From Alkalihalobacillus sp. TS-13 (lineage in GTDB: Bacteria; Bacillota; Bacilli; Bacillales; Fictibacillaceae): 64,000 bases of DNA. Shown piece by piece: positions 39,504-48,077 of the stretch. The stretch is from the NCBI RefSeq assembly GCF_019720915.1, contig NZ_JAHKSI010000001.1, positions 3,286,001 to 3,350,000 of the forward strand, written 5' to 3'. Below the pieces are notes generated by a model. That model had not been told where the DNA came from and searched no databases. It was given only the letters and a program-made list of their open reading frames with translations. Position 1 is the stretch's first letter. Every line of letters begins with the position of its first letter. Position numbers and translations under genes: made by a program.

Positions 39504-39720
39504 GTTGCGAAATTCATTCCTTTTCCGAGGGCCATAGAAAAGCGGAAGCGACCCTGTTATGCACGGAGGTCACTGGAAAACGGACGAGGAGGCTGGCGCC
39601 GTCGCAGGAAGTTTGAAGTGGTCCAAGTGACTGGTCGCTGAGCTAGACATCACTTCCTTGCATTTACCTACTTCCGCAAAGCTCCTCGCTTTTCCTGCAG
39701 GCGTGCCGCGAATCGTTCAC
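39504..39720. repeat. Family C hairpin element, copy 6
   Basis: The left tip TGCGAAATTCATTCCTTTTCC and right tip GGCGTGCCGCGAAT are inverted; interior blocks GAAGCGACCCTG, GTCCAAGTGACTGGTCGCTG and GAGCTAGACATCACTTCC match the 10.7 kb copy. It lies in the 478-bp pbpG-ywhD gap, which also holds a terminator-like hairpin near 39779-39811. Confidence 0.75.
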
Positions 39721-39952
39721 AAAGCTTTTATATAACATTAAAGCAGTTTCTGAGAGAGTTGTTGCACTCATTGAAAAAGGGACTGACTCATGATGAGCCA
39801 ATCCCTTTTTCTGTCCTAGTAAATATGTGTGTAAAACTAGTTTTTATTTTACTCGATTTCGAGTCCAACGCACAGGTTTTTCACATTTTGTTCAAAAACT
39901 GTTCAAAGAAATTTCCGTTACAACATCTTGCCAGAAAGACTGTAAACAGGAT

Positions 39953-40489
39953 TTAAAGGGCGTTCTTCACGTCCTCACTCGCCCGCTCCCAGAACTCCTC
40001 GTTATGCTCGATCAAAAACTTTTTCAACAAGGCTTTCGATTTTTCGTCCATACGGTCGACGACGACTTTTTTCTTAAGTGCCTTATCCATATTGTTCACG
40101 TGTTCAGGCATACTTTTATAACCTCGTCTTGCTTCTACATCGACCTGGAGTTCACAGGCTCCTAGTCCAGCGTAAAATGGTCCTTCATTTGAAGAATCGA
40201 CCATCACCCATACGAGCCAGTATAGTTTCGGATTCGGCGCATCTTCTCGGTTCGCCGTAAATTTGATTCGTTTCTCGACCGAGCTTCTGGCATGCAATGC
40301 TCCCATATCGACGAACACTTCTTCATCTGCAGGGTCGACAAAGATCGGCGTCAGGTTGTTGAGGTTGATTGTTCCGACACCGTAACCGCCGTGTCCATCT
40401 GTTGAATCTCCGCTTAATATTGTAAATCCTTGTTTTTTCTTCGGCTTTTTACCGCCATCGTTATTATTGTTTTCAAAGAGATCTTTCAC
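39953..40489 (-). CDS. ywhD: YwhD family protein
   Basis: Conserved Bacillales protein of 178 residues, function unknown. Diagnostic segments: ILSGDSTDGHGGYGVGTINL near the N-terminus, GALHARSSVEKRIKF and RRGYKSMPEHVNNMDK. The N-terminus has an Asn/Lys-rich unstructured stretch. I chose the GTG at 40489 because AGGAGG lies 8 bp upstream; the TTG at 40495 is too near. Convergent with pbpG, as in B. subtilis where ywhD neighbours ywhE. Confidence 0.88.
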   Translation of the reverse strand: MKDLFENNNNDGGKKPKKKQGFTILSGDSTDGHGGYGVGTINLNNLTPIFVDPADEEVFVDMGALHARSSVEKRIKFTANREDAPNPKLYWLVWVMVDSSNEGPFYAGLGACELQVDVEARRGYKSMPEHVNNMDKALKKKVVVDRMDEKSKALLKKFLIEHNEEFWERASEDVKNAL

Positions 40490-40619
40490 GTCCAAAACCT
40501 CCTATTATCATCTATAAGTATATGTTCTAAAGCGAACATCCTCTTAAATGTATGGTTTTATCTTATCATACTATTCAATTCTTATGAATGATTACGGATT
40601 ACCTCTTGCATTCTGAATT

Positions 40620-40664
40620 AAAAACGAATATTATTATGGATGGTTATTATAAATGTTCGTATTT
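40620..40664 (+). promoter_or_regulatory. Candidate PurR operator (two inverted PurBoxes)
   Basis: AAAACGAATATT (CGAA at 40625-40628) and AATGTTCGTATTTT (TTCG at 40656-40659) are inverted with 27 bp between their CGAA/TTCG cores. This fits two 14-bp PurBoxes about 17 bp apart. The site lies 15 bp before the permease start. PurR control of pbuO/pbuG-type permeases is known in B. subtilis. No purine riboswitch is seen. Confidence 0.55.
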
Positions 40665-40678
40665 TGGGGGTATTTCTT

Positions 40679-41989
40679 ATGTTTACCAACTTTTTTAAGC
40701 TACAAGAAAACCAAACTAACGTTAAAACCGAATTAATTGCTGGTTTGACGACATTTTTGACCATGGTTTACATCGTTGTCGTTAACCCGGGTATTTTAAG
40801 TGAGGCTGGCGCACCCTTCGATGCTGTTTTCATGGCGACGATTATTGCGACTGTCGTGGGAACGCTTTGGATGGGATTGTTCGCCAACTATCCGATCGCG
40901 ATCGCGCCTGGAATGGGTTTGAATGCCTACTTTGCGTATTCTGTCGTCGGTGGTATGGGTGTCTCCTATGAAGTAGCGTTCGGGGCAGTATTCATTGCTG
41001 GTATTTTGTTCGTGATCCTATCGCTGACACCTTTCCGTGAAAAACTAATTGAGGCGATCCCTTCGAACCTGAAGCATGGAATCACTGCAGGAATCGGATT
41101 ATTCATCGCTTTCATAGGTCTTAGACTGACCGGTCTTGTCGTTTCCCATCCACAAAACCTTGTCGGATTAGGGGATCTCCATTCGCCGCAGGTCATTTTA
41201 ACTTTAGTTGGACTAGCTGTAACACTGATCCTGATGGCATTGAATGTGAACGGAGCCTTGTTCTTGGGGATGGTTGTCACTGGAACAATCGCTTATTTCA
41301 CTGGACAGCTTGAGTTTAAGGATGGCGTCGTTGGATTACCATCAATGCCGGATGCTTTCATTTTCGGAAGCCCAATTACAGCTATCGCGGATATGTTCAC
41401 CTATGGTCTTTATGCAGTCGTATTTTCATTCCTACTCGTTACGATTTTTGATACGACCGGTACGATGATCGGGGTAGCTGAACAAGCCGGCTTGATGAAA
41501 GGAAATAAAATGCCGCGTGCACGTCAAGCGCTGCTTGCTGATTCTGTCGCTACTTCTGTCGGAGCGATTTTCGGTACAAGCCCGACCAGTGCCTATATCG
41601 AGTCGTCCTCAGGTGTTGCTGCAGGCGGTCGTACCGGAATGACGAATATGGTCGTTGCGTTCCTGTTCATCGTCGCGATGTTTTTCGCTCCACTCGTAGG
41701 TGCGATCTCAGGATTAGCTGCAATCACGGCTCCAACTCTGATCATCGTCGGTAGCTTCATGCTGTCAAGCCTTTCGAAAATCGATTGGAACACCTTTGAC
41801 GAATCATTCCCGGCATTCCTGATCATATTGACGATGCCACTTACATCAAGCATTGCAACAGGAATTGCGCTCGGATTTATTTCTTATCCGCTTTTGAAAA
41901 TTGTACGAGGCAAATGGCGTGAAGTCCATCCTCTTGTTATACTATTCGCCGTATTATTCTTCATCCAATTGGCGTATGTGCCGCATTAA
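40679..41989 (+). CDS. pbuO: NCS2/AzgA-family guanine/hypoxanthine permease (PbuO-like)
   Basis: Proton-coupled purine base importer with 12-13 membrane helices, 436 residues. Signature segments: ELIAGLTTFLTMVYIVVVNP near the N-terminus, NYPIAIAPGMGLNAYFAY in helix 3 and FGTSPTSAYIESSSGVAAGG in the substrate region, typical of AzgA-type (PbuG/PbuO) transporters. The N-terminus and its size are closer to B. subtilis PbuO than PbuG. The ATG at 40679 has TTGGGGGT 8 bp upstream; an upstream GTG (40640) would put the PurR boxes inside the gene. A terminator follows. Confidence 0.88.
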   Translation: MFTNFFKLQENQTNVKTELIAGLTTFLTMVYIVVVNPGILSEAGAPFDAVFMATIIATVVGTLWMGLFANYPIAIAPGMGLNAYFAYSVVGGMGVSYEVAFGAVFIAGILFVILSLTPFREKLIEAIPSNLKHGITAGIGLFIAFIGLRLTGLVVSHPQNLVGLGDLHSPQVILTLVGLAVTLILMALNVNGALFLGMVVTGTIAYFTGQLEFKDGVVGLPSMPDAFIFGSPITAIADMFTYGLYAVVFSFLLVTIFDTTGTMIGVAEQAGLMKGNKMPRARQALLADSVATSVGAIFGTSPTSAYIESSSGVAAGGRTGMTNMVVAFLFIVAMFFAPLVGAISGLAAITAPTLIIVGSFMLSSLSKIDWNTFDESFPAFLIILTMPLTSSIATGIALGFISYPLLKIVRGKWREVHPLVILFAVLFFIQLAYVPH

Positions 41990-42000
41990 TAGAGTTGATC

Positions 42001-42034
42001 AAAGGAATCGCTTATGTGCGATTCCTTTCCTTTT
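42001..42034 (+). terminator. Terminator after pbuO
   Basis: AAAGGAATCGC (42001-42011) and GCGATTCCTTT (42018-42028), perfect 11-bp stem, then CCTTTT. Confidence 0.9.
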
Positions 42035-42223
42035 GCCTATTTTATGAAGCTAGTTTGTTGCGTTATTGCCACGAATTACCTATATTCAACATCCCCTTAA
42101 CAAACTCTCGGCCTTTGTACCCTATTTCATCCATAAAAATTATATTCAGGTTCATACCAGGTTAAAAGACCCCCGTTATTGTAGGAACTGTATTTTAAAA
42201 CTTACCTGAATGGGGATGAGCGT

Positions 42224-43069
42224 ATGTTTACTTTTACAGAAAAAAGATTCGCAATGGCATTGTTTACTTTTTCTATTGTTGCAGTTCTTCTGGCGTTACC
42301 GCTCGAACGTGCATCTGCTGAAAGTCATGAGCATGTTGAAAATGTGGCACATCGCGGAGCTGCAGGCTATGCACCTGAAAATACGATGGCTGCTTTCCGA
42401 AAAGCGTTTGAGATGAAAGCAGATTACGTGGAATTGGATGTCCAGATGAGCAAGGATGGGGAACTCGTCGTCATTCATGATACTACTGTAGACCGGACAA
42501 CTGACGGCACAGGAAAAGTAAATGACCTTACATATGAAGAGCTTCGGGCTCTTGATGCAGGGAGCTGGTTTGCACCCGAATTTGAAGGTGAACCGATTCC
42601 GACATTTGAAGATGTGTTGGATGGAATGCGTGGTAAAACAAAACTCTTGATTGAACTGAAGGCCCCTTCTAACTACCCTGGAATTGAAGAAAAAGTGGCT
42701 GAAGCATTGAAGGAACGGAATATGGATAAGCCAGAAAACAATTCAGTCATTGTACAGTCTTTTGATTTCAATTCGATGAAGACCTTCCACAACCTTTTAC
42801 CTGAAGTGCCGATCGGTGTGCTTACTTCCAACTATCTGGACCTTACAGATGAATCCTTGCATGAATTCAAGTCGTATGCCGATTACGTGAATCCGCACAA
42901 AAATCAAATCGATCGTGCTTTAGTCGACCGTATTCACGCTCTCGACATGGGTGTCATGCCCTGGACGGTCCGCGCAAAAGAAGACGTCCAGCCGCTTCTT
43001 GATGCAGGTGTAGACGGCATTATCAGTGATTATCCGGATTATGTGCCAAGGAATTACAAAAAGCAGTAA
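42224..43069 (+). CDS. glpQ: Secreted glycerophosphodiester phosphodiesterase
   Basis: Hydrolyses glycerophosphodiesters to glycerol 3-phosphate and alcohol outside the membrane. It has 281 residues: a signal peptide (1-32, likely cleaved after ASA), then a GDPD TIM barrel with H43-R44 (VAHRGAAGYAPENT), E70/D72 and H85 (VVIHDTTVDRTTDG), the catalytic set. Single-domain size. GGGGATGAG precedes the ATG. Monocistronic with a strong terminator. B. subtilis glpQ is under phosphate control; I saw no clear PhoP box. Confidence 0.88.
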   Translation: MFTFTEKRFAMALFTFSIVAVLLALPLERASAESHEHVENVAHRGAAGYAPENTMAAFRKAFEMKADYVELDVQMSKDGELVVIHDTTVDRTTDGTGKVNDLTYEELRALDAGSWFAPEFEGEPIPTFEDVLDGMRGKTKLLIELKAPSNYPGIEEKVAEALKERNMDKPENNSVIVQSFDFNSMKTFHNLLPEVPIGVLTSNYLDLTDESLHEFKSYADYVNPHKNQIDRALVDRIHALDMGVMPWTVRAKEDVQPLLDAGVDGIISDYPDYVPRNYKKQ

Positions 43070-43111
43070 GTTCTCTCGTCAAAACTTGATGAACGCTGAC
43101 CGGAGTTAAAA

Positions 43112-43158
43112 GGAAAAAGACCTGATGGAAGAAAATGCTTCCATTCAGGTCTTTTTTG
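43112..43158 (+). terminator. Terminator after glpQ
   Basis: AAAAGACCTGATGGAAG pairs with CTTCCATTCAGGTCTTTTTT (one mismatch). Confidence 0.9.
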
Positions 43159-43259
43159 ATTGGAAATAGGTAATTTCTATGTTGAATTCACGAAATCAGC
43201 TGTACTTGTGGGAAAAAATGAGCCTGTCGGGACCCCAAAGTGAAGATGCTTCCGGCCAT

Positions 43260-43350
43260 GTATACGTAAACTAGATGTTATCTACAAAAATTGAGGGGTA
43301 AATGCAAAAAATAAAATTATCTACAAAAACAAAGATTTATCTACAAAACG
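43260..43350. repeat. Phased array P5 (TATCTACAAAA units)
   Basis: TATCTACAAAA starts at 43279, 43318 and 43338, with diverged copies (ATGCAAAAA, TACGTAAAC) at the missing positions near 43298 and 43260, i.e. about 19-20 bp period. The array ends next to the stop codon of the DUF1992 gene. Confidence 0.65.
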
Positions 43351-43354
43351 CATC

Positions 43355-43750
43355 TTATTCCGCTGGCAAGTAATCCTCCAGTTTCAATTTTCGTTTCTGT
43401 GCAGTTGGAGGGCAGGTCAGGTTGTAATTGAAAATCTTCTTGTTGATTTCCTCGACAGACTTCCGGATGTTATATTCACTAGAATATGACGCCAATTCTT
43501 CTTTCATCCGTTCAATTTCCTTATCCATCTGGATCCATGGCGGTAGGATATTATTGTCCTTCATCACCTTATTCAACAGGCGGTCAGGATTATACGAATG
43601 GTCCCCATCCAACTTCAGCGGTTTACCTTTCCCTTTCAAGTTCTCGAAAGCACCTTCCTGTTCAGCCCGTTTGATGATATCACCAATCAGATCGGAATAT
43701 TGGATTTCATCGACTTCCGACTTTTTCTTACCTTCATTTTCCTTACTCAC
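43355..43750 (-). CDS. DUF1992 protein (DnaJ-homologue C28-type domain)
   Basis: Cytosolic protein of 131 residues with the DUF1992 core: IIKRAEQEGAFENLKGKGKP, then PDRLLNKVMKDNNILPPWI and a helical C-terminal part ending KLKLEDYLPAE. This domain recurs in bacterial YflB/YfhE-like proteins and mitochondrial DNAJC28 relatives; no function is established. Charged linker at the N-terminus. The start is GTG with GGGAGGG 7 bp upstream. Monocistronic. Confidence 0.8.
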   Translation of the reverse strand: MSKENEGKKKSEVDEIQYSDLIGDIIKRAEQEGAFENLKGKGKPLKLDGDHSYNPDRLLNKVMKDNNILPPWIQMDKEIERMKEELASYSSEYNIRKSVEEINKKIFNYNLTCPPTAQKRKLKLEDYLPAE

Positions 43751-43837
43751 GTCGATCCCTCCCTACTAAAAATTATTCTTATTAGTAGTAATACGGGATG
43801 GAGCATGAATCTCCTCATACTATTTTTGGCAATCAAG

Positions 43838-43880
43838 TGAATTTTTCGCTATTCCCACTGGAGTTCCGCGAATTTCACTA
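43838..43880. repeat. Family C right-end fragment
   Basis: TTTTTCGCTATTCCCACTGG followed by AGTTCCGCGAATTTCACT resembles only the right end of family C; no left arm is nearby. Confidence 0.45.
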
Positions 43881-43929
43881 TAAAAAATTTCTATAAGCAA
43901 TCACCTTTTAAATTTAATAAAGCCATCTA

Positions 43930-44979
43930 TTAAAGATCATCAAAACCGTTATCGTCAGAAACCTTCGTATATTGGCGGGACTTTTGTTCAAAAAAGTCAC
44001 TTTTCCCTTCATTCACCGATTCATAGGCTTTGATCCATGGCATCGGATTTTTACGATGTTCAGGATAAGGTCGCTCAGCCCCAAGCTGATTCACCCGCTT
44101 GTTTGCGATGAATTTGATATAGGCATCAAGTTCGGATGACGTGATGCCAGGGAACCGGTCCCCTAAAATATAACTTCCCCACTTAATTTCAAGCTCTGTC
44201 GCTTTTTCGAATGTTTTCCTGACAAAATGCTGTGCTTCTATCGGATCCAAAGAAAATTCCTCGATGACCGCATGGTAGATTTTCGTGAACAGATGAACGT
44301 GGAGCTGTTCATCCCGGTTGATGTAATTGATCATCGTCGAAGTCGACACCATCTTTTGGTTCCGTGCGAGGTTATAGAAGAAACTGAATCCTGAGTAAAA
44401 GTTCAACCCTTCTAGTACGACGTCATAGACGATCGACTCCAAAAACGTTTCTGGTGTCGGGTTTTTCACGAATGATTCATAGCCTTCGATGATGAATTCA
44501 TTCCGCTCCCGTAAGACCGAATCATGCTTCCAATACTCGAAAATCTCATCCTGCTTCCCTTTATCGACAAGACTTGAAAGAACGTAAGAATACGATTGAT
44601 TGTGGACGACCTCCTGAAAAGCAAGGACCGTCATCAATGCCGTCAAGCTCGAATCTGTCAAATAACCGGCGACCCTGTTCGCATAATCTGTCTGGATACT
44701 GTCGAGAAATGCGAGCAGGCCGATGATTTTGTTGAATGCTTCCTTTTCGTCTGCGGACAGCTCCGCGTATTGCTTGCGATCACCTGACATATTGATCTCG
44801 AATGGGGTCCAAAAGTTTGAAAGCATCTGTTTATACAACGGGTAAGCCCACGTATAGCGTACATCGTCCCAGTTCAAGACATTTGAGCTTTGGCCATTCA
44901 AAATTCCCGTTGATGCGTTAGGGGCTTCTGGTACATAAAGTTCTCTCAAATTCAAGGTTCCAGTCGAATCAGCTTTCAC
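43930..44979 (-). CDS. nrdB: Ribonucleotide reductase class I beta subunit
   Basis: Houses the di-iron (or di-manganese) tyrosyl-radical cofactor for class I ribonucleotide reduction. It has 349 residues. Ligands D93 (LLAFLDSIQ), E123/H126 (QEVVHNQSY), E190 (EGLNF), E224/H227 (RDEQLH) and the radical tyrosine Y130 are all in the E. coli-like spacing. I chose the GTG at 44979 because GAAGGG lies about 10 bp upstream; the GTG at 44988 is too close. It overlaps nrdA by 11 bp, so the subunits are translationally coupled. Expression follows the cobalamin riboswitch upstream of nrdA. Confidence 0.93.
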   Translation of the reverse strand: MKADSTGTLNLRELYVPEAPNASTGILNGQSSNVLNWDDVRYTWAYPLYKQMLSNFWTPFEINMSGDRKQYAELSADEKEAFNKIIGLLAFLDSIQTDYANRVAGYLTDSSLTALMTVLAFQEVVHNQSYSYVLSSLVDKGKQDEIFEYWKHDSVLRERNEFIIEGYESFVKNPTPETFLESIVYDVVLEGLNFYSGFSFFYNLARNQKMVSTSTMINYINRDEQLHVHLFTKIYHAVIEEFSLDPIEAQHFVRKTFEKATELEIKWGSYILGDRFPGITSSELDAYIKFIANKRVNQLGAERPYPEHRKNPMPWIKAYESVNEGKSDFFEQKSRQYTKVSDDNGFDDL

Positions 44980-47206
44980 AAGAATCACACCCTTCTACAT
45001 CTTCATGGGAAGTAGACCGGACGTAATAGGTCGACTTCAATCCAGATTTCCAGGCGGACAAGTGCAGGTCTAGAAGTTCTTTCGCTTTCACCGTATTCCG
45101 TACATAAAGATTGAACGATACCGATTGATCGACATGACGCTGCCTGACTGCATTTTGGCGGATGCTCCATTTTTGGTCGATATCATACGCACTCTTGTAG
45201 AACCACGTCGTTTCAGGTGACAAGTCTGGAGCCGTCACAGGTATTTTTGAGTTTTTCTTTTCTTCTGCATATTGCTTTTTAAAAATCGGATCGATACTCG
45301 CAGTGGAGCCTGCAATGATACTCGTTGAGGCATTCGGTGCGACTGCAAGCAGCCAACCGTTCCGGACTCCATCTTGTTGGATTTTTTCGGCTAGACAGCT
45401 CCACTCCGCACTTTCATACCCTCTCTTTTTAAAATAATCGCCTGTACTCCAGTCACTGCCTTCAAATGTCGGATAAGCTCCTTTTTCTTTTGCAAGGGCA
45501 TGGCTTGCCTGGATTGTCAGGAAATTGATTTTTTCATAAAGCTGATCCGCGAATGCCACCGCTTCTTCCGACTCCCAGCGGATCCCTTCCTGTGCGAGTA
45601 AGTGATGCCAGCCGAACGTCCCTAATCCGATCGCCCGGTATTTGTCATTCGTCAAGATCGCTTGCTTTACTTCGATTTTATTTTTGTTGAGCTCGATGAC
45701 GTTATCAAGCATCCTTACCTGGATCGGAATAACCCGCTCCAACACCTCTTCCTTCACGACTTTCGCAAGAGAGAGGCTCGATAGATTACAGACGACGAAG
45801 TCACCCGGTGTTTTTGTGATGATGATTTTCCCATCTGTAGTTGTTTCTTCTTCAACAGTTGTTGCTGATTGGTTTTGCGTAATTTCCGTACAAAGGTTAG
45901 TGCAATAGATAATACCTTCATGATGGTTGTTATTAAGACGGTTCACCGTATCCTTGTAAAACATGAACGGCCCGCCTGTTTCAAGCTGACTGATCATGAT
46001 CCGCTTCATAATATCAATCGCTGGAACCGTTTCACGTGATAAGAATGGATTTTTAACGCATTGTTCGTACTTTTCCCGGAAACTCCCTTCACCTTCTTTT
46101 TCATCGTAAAAATCATCAAGCTCGAATCCCATCTGTTTCTTAACCTCATGAGGATCGAACAGATGCCATTCTTCACGTTTTTCGACTTTTTCCATAAAGA
46201 GATCAGGGATGACAACGCCCGTGAACAAGTCATGCGTCCTCTGCCGCTCATCGCCATTGTTCAACTTCGCATCAAGGAATGCAAAAATGTCTTTTCCGAA
46301 CACAGGATAGTAGACTGCAACAGCTCCATTCCTCTGACCGAGCTGATCGACATTGACGGCTGTCGTGTTCAGCTGTTTCATCCAGGCGATCACCCCGGAT
46401 GAGGTGTTTTTGTAGCCTTTTATGTCAGACCCTTTGCTACGGATCTTACCAAGGTAGACTCCGATACCTCCACCTGCTTTACTGAGCATCGCGATATCTG
46501 TATTTGAGTCATAGATACCACGTAAGCTGTCATCGACTGTATCAATGAAACACGAGCTGAGCTGACCATGGGCTTTCCCAGCATTTGCGAGCGTTGGTGT
46601 GGCGACTGTCATGTAGAGATTGGACAGCACCCAGTATGCCTCTTTAACAAGTTGAAGCCGATTTTCCTTCGGTTCAGGCATCATCAATGTCATCGCGATG
46701 ACCATCCAGCGTTCCTGGGGCAGTTCGTACAAATGACGATCATGATCGCGAGCTAGATAACGATCGGCTAACATACGGATCCCTGCATATGTGAACAACT
46801 CATCCCGCTCAGGTACAAGGGCGGCTTCAAGCTCGTCCACTTCCTCTTTCGTATAATGCGCCAGTATCCCCCTATCAAAAAGACCTTTCTCGATGAGGGA
46901 TTGCAGCAACCCATGAAAGTTTCCGTAACCAGGTGATTGATCACGGTTATCTGCTGCTTCCATATAAAGAGAGTGAAGATGGATTCTTGCACAGACATAG
47001 GTCCAATCCGGCTCTTCTTGAGTGATCTGTGCCATCCCTTCGAGCAGCAACAGGTTGACCAGGGCTTTTTCATCCGTCTCATCCCATTGCAGTGCAGCTT
47101 TCTCGATGAATTCTGATATATCTAGATGTGGAAATCTTTCTGTGAGCTTCTCAGTTAGATCGATGATACGTTTCGGAAAGCGCTTTTTATTTAGTAAGGT
47201 CGACAT
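44969..47206 (-). CDS. nrdA: Ribonucleotide reductase class I alpha subunit
   Basis: Catalytic subunit reducing ribonucleoside diphosphates. It has 745 residues: N437, C439 and E441 active-site triad (CTNLCTEI), redox cysteines C219 (LSSCFI) and C473 (VCNLSS), radical-transfer tyrosines Y727/Y728 (STYYVRST) and the C-terminal re-reducing pair C740/C743 (CDSC). I see no ATP-cone signature in the first 90 residues, so dATP overall-activity control may be absent. No nrdI or nrdH is adjacent, unlike class Ib operons. The ATG at 47206 has GGAGG 7 bp upstream. Preceded by a 237-nt stretch holding a family C hairpin, then the B12 riboswitch terminator. Confidence 0.93.
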   Translation of the reverse strand: MSTLLNKKRFPKRIIDLTEKLTERFPHLDISEFIEKAALQWDETDEKALVNLLLLEGMAQITQEEPDWTYVCARIHLHSLYMEAADNRDQSPGYGNFHGLLQSLIEKGLFDRGILAHYTKEEVDELEAALVPERDELFTYAGIRMLADRYLARDHDRHLYELPQERWMVIAMTLMMPEPKENRLQLVKEAYWVLSNLYMTVATPTLANAGKAHGQLSSCFIDTVDDSLRGIYDSNTDIAMLSKAGGGIGVYLGKIRSKGSDIKGYKNTSSGVIAWMKQLNTTAVNVDQLGQRNGAVAVYYPVFGKDIFAFLDAKLNNGDERQRTHDLFTGVVIPDLFMEKVEKREEWHLFDPHEVKKQMGFELDDFYDEKEGEGSFREKYEQCVKNPFLSRETVPAIDIMKRIMISQLETGGPFMFYKDTVNRLNNNHHEGIIYCTNLCTEITQNQSATTVEEETTTDGKIIITKTPGDFVVCNLSSLSLAKVVKEEVLERVIPIQVRMLDNVIELNKNKIEVKQAILTNDKYRAIGLGTFGWHHLLAQEGIRWESEEAVAFADQLYEKINFLTIQASHALAKEKGAYPTFEGSDWSTGDYFKKRGYESAEWSCLAEKIQQDGVRNGWLLAVAPNASTSIIAGSTASIDPIFKKQYAEEKKNSKIPVTAPDLSPETTWFYKSAYDIDQKWSIRQNAVRQRHVDQSVSFNLYVRNTVKAKELLDLHLSAWKSGLKSTYYVRSTSHEDVEGCDSCES

Positions 47207-47277
47207 ATCCATTCCTCCATTTCTATGAATCCATTAAATAGGCTGTTTTCTTATCGAATGTTGTTTTTTTACAATTT

Positions 47278-47392
47278 GGTAATATACTCGCTTTCCGCGG
47301 GCGGATCGCAAGCCTCCTCGCGAGTTCCTCGCTGTGGGGTCTTGCCTGGCTCGCTTTTCCCGCAGGAGTCTCATATATTTCCTTTGCTATAG
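47278..47392. repeat. Family C hairpin element, copy 7 in the nrdAB leader
   Basis: The left tip AATATACTCGCTTTCCGCGG and right tip CCCGCAGGAGTCTCATATAT are inverted, same tip subtype as the 12.1 kb copy. It lies between the riboswitch terminator and the nrdA start, so any nrdAB transcript contains it in its 5' untranslated region. Confidence 0.8.
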
Positions 47393-47442
47393 ATTTTAAG
47401 TAACTTATCACCTTTCAATTAACAACGTTTTTAGAAAACAGC

Positions 47443-47473
47443 AATTAAAAAACCACTCGGATATCGAGTGGTT
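47443..47473 (-). terminator. Riboswitch expression-platform terminator
   Basis: On the minus strand AACCACTCG (47473-47465) pairs with CGAGTGGTT (47459-47451) and runs into TTTTTAATT. It lies directly downstream of the cobalamin aptamer, as expected for ligand-induced termination. Confidence 0.85.
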
Positions 47474-47499
47474 GAAACGGAGACGATATGACATTGAGT

Positions 47500-47765
47500 C
47501 GGGACCTTGAAAAAAGATCCACGCCCAAACTGAATAGCCGTCTACGCTTCAACCCTCAATCCCCGAAGAATTGAAACACTCAAGCTCAGGCAGGTCTACT
47601 GACTCTTGCTTCATCCTACTAGGAACCTTCCCATATAAGCACCTATTGCTAGACTCTCTTATACAGTGGCATATTCCGTTCGTCGACAAATACAGTTGCG
47701 GGGACAGTTCTGGACTCACACCAGATTCCCTATCAAGTCTCCTAACGAGACACCTGTCGCTTGAA
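47500..47765 (-). promoter_or_regulatory. Cobalamin (B12) riboswitch upstream of nrdAB
   Basis: Read on the minus strand, the B12 box AGAGTCAGTAGACCTGCC is at 47606-47589, preceded by GGGAAGG and GATGAAGC, and further 5' by GCCACTG (about 47671), TCCCCGCAACTG and GGTGTGAGTCC: the conserved order of the adenosylcobalamin aptamer. A terminator follows. Predicted action: cobalamin binding shuts off nrdAB, used when a B12-dependent (class II) reductase can replace it. Aptamer identity is firm; the direction of control is inferred from the terminator and known RNR cases. Confidence 0.92.
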
Positions 47766-47892
47766 TAATATCAATATATTGTGTTGTTAATCTTACATTC
47801 TCACTAAATGTGGTGTTTGTCAATATGTTTTTTTAGGATCTATGAGTTGTTGACTTTGGGATTTTTTTGGTTATTCCTAGAAAAATGAGGAG

Positions 47893-47970
47893 TAATTCTT
47901 AATTACGCTTAATCTTAGAAATTTTGACGTAATTCCAGAATTTTTCATCATATTCCCAGAAATTAGTAAA
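47893..47970. repeat. Phased array P6 (TAATTCCAGAATTT units)
   Basis: TAATTCTTAA, TAATCTTAGAA, TAATTCCAGAA and TATTCCCAGAA start at 47893, 47910, 47930 and 47951 (spacing 17, 20, 21). Lies between the riboswitch and the ywgA terminator. Confidence 0.6.
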
Positions 47971-48023
47971 AAAGACCTGCAATAGAAAGCACTATGTAAC
48001 GTATTATTTAACTAACCCATATC

Positions 48024-48068
48024 AAAAGGCACACAGCGACAGAAAACTTCACCGATGTGCCTTTTTAA
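48024..48068 (-). terminator. Terminator after ywgA
   Basis: AAAAGGCACA (about 48024) and TGTGCCTTTTT (about 48054) are inverted. The minus-strand T run is short (TTTT); the plus side has the longer one. Confidence 0.6.
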
Positions 48069-48077
48069 TTTTTCCCC

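Noticed and set aside
39779-39811. Gene or small RNA at the hairpin between pbpG and ywhD
   Set aside because: Only a terminator-like stem with mismatches after a family C element; no promoter or frame.
40496-40678. Purine riboswitch before pbuO
   Set aside because: None of the conserved aptamer features was found.
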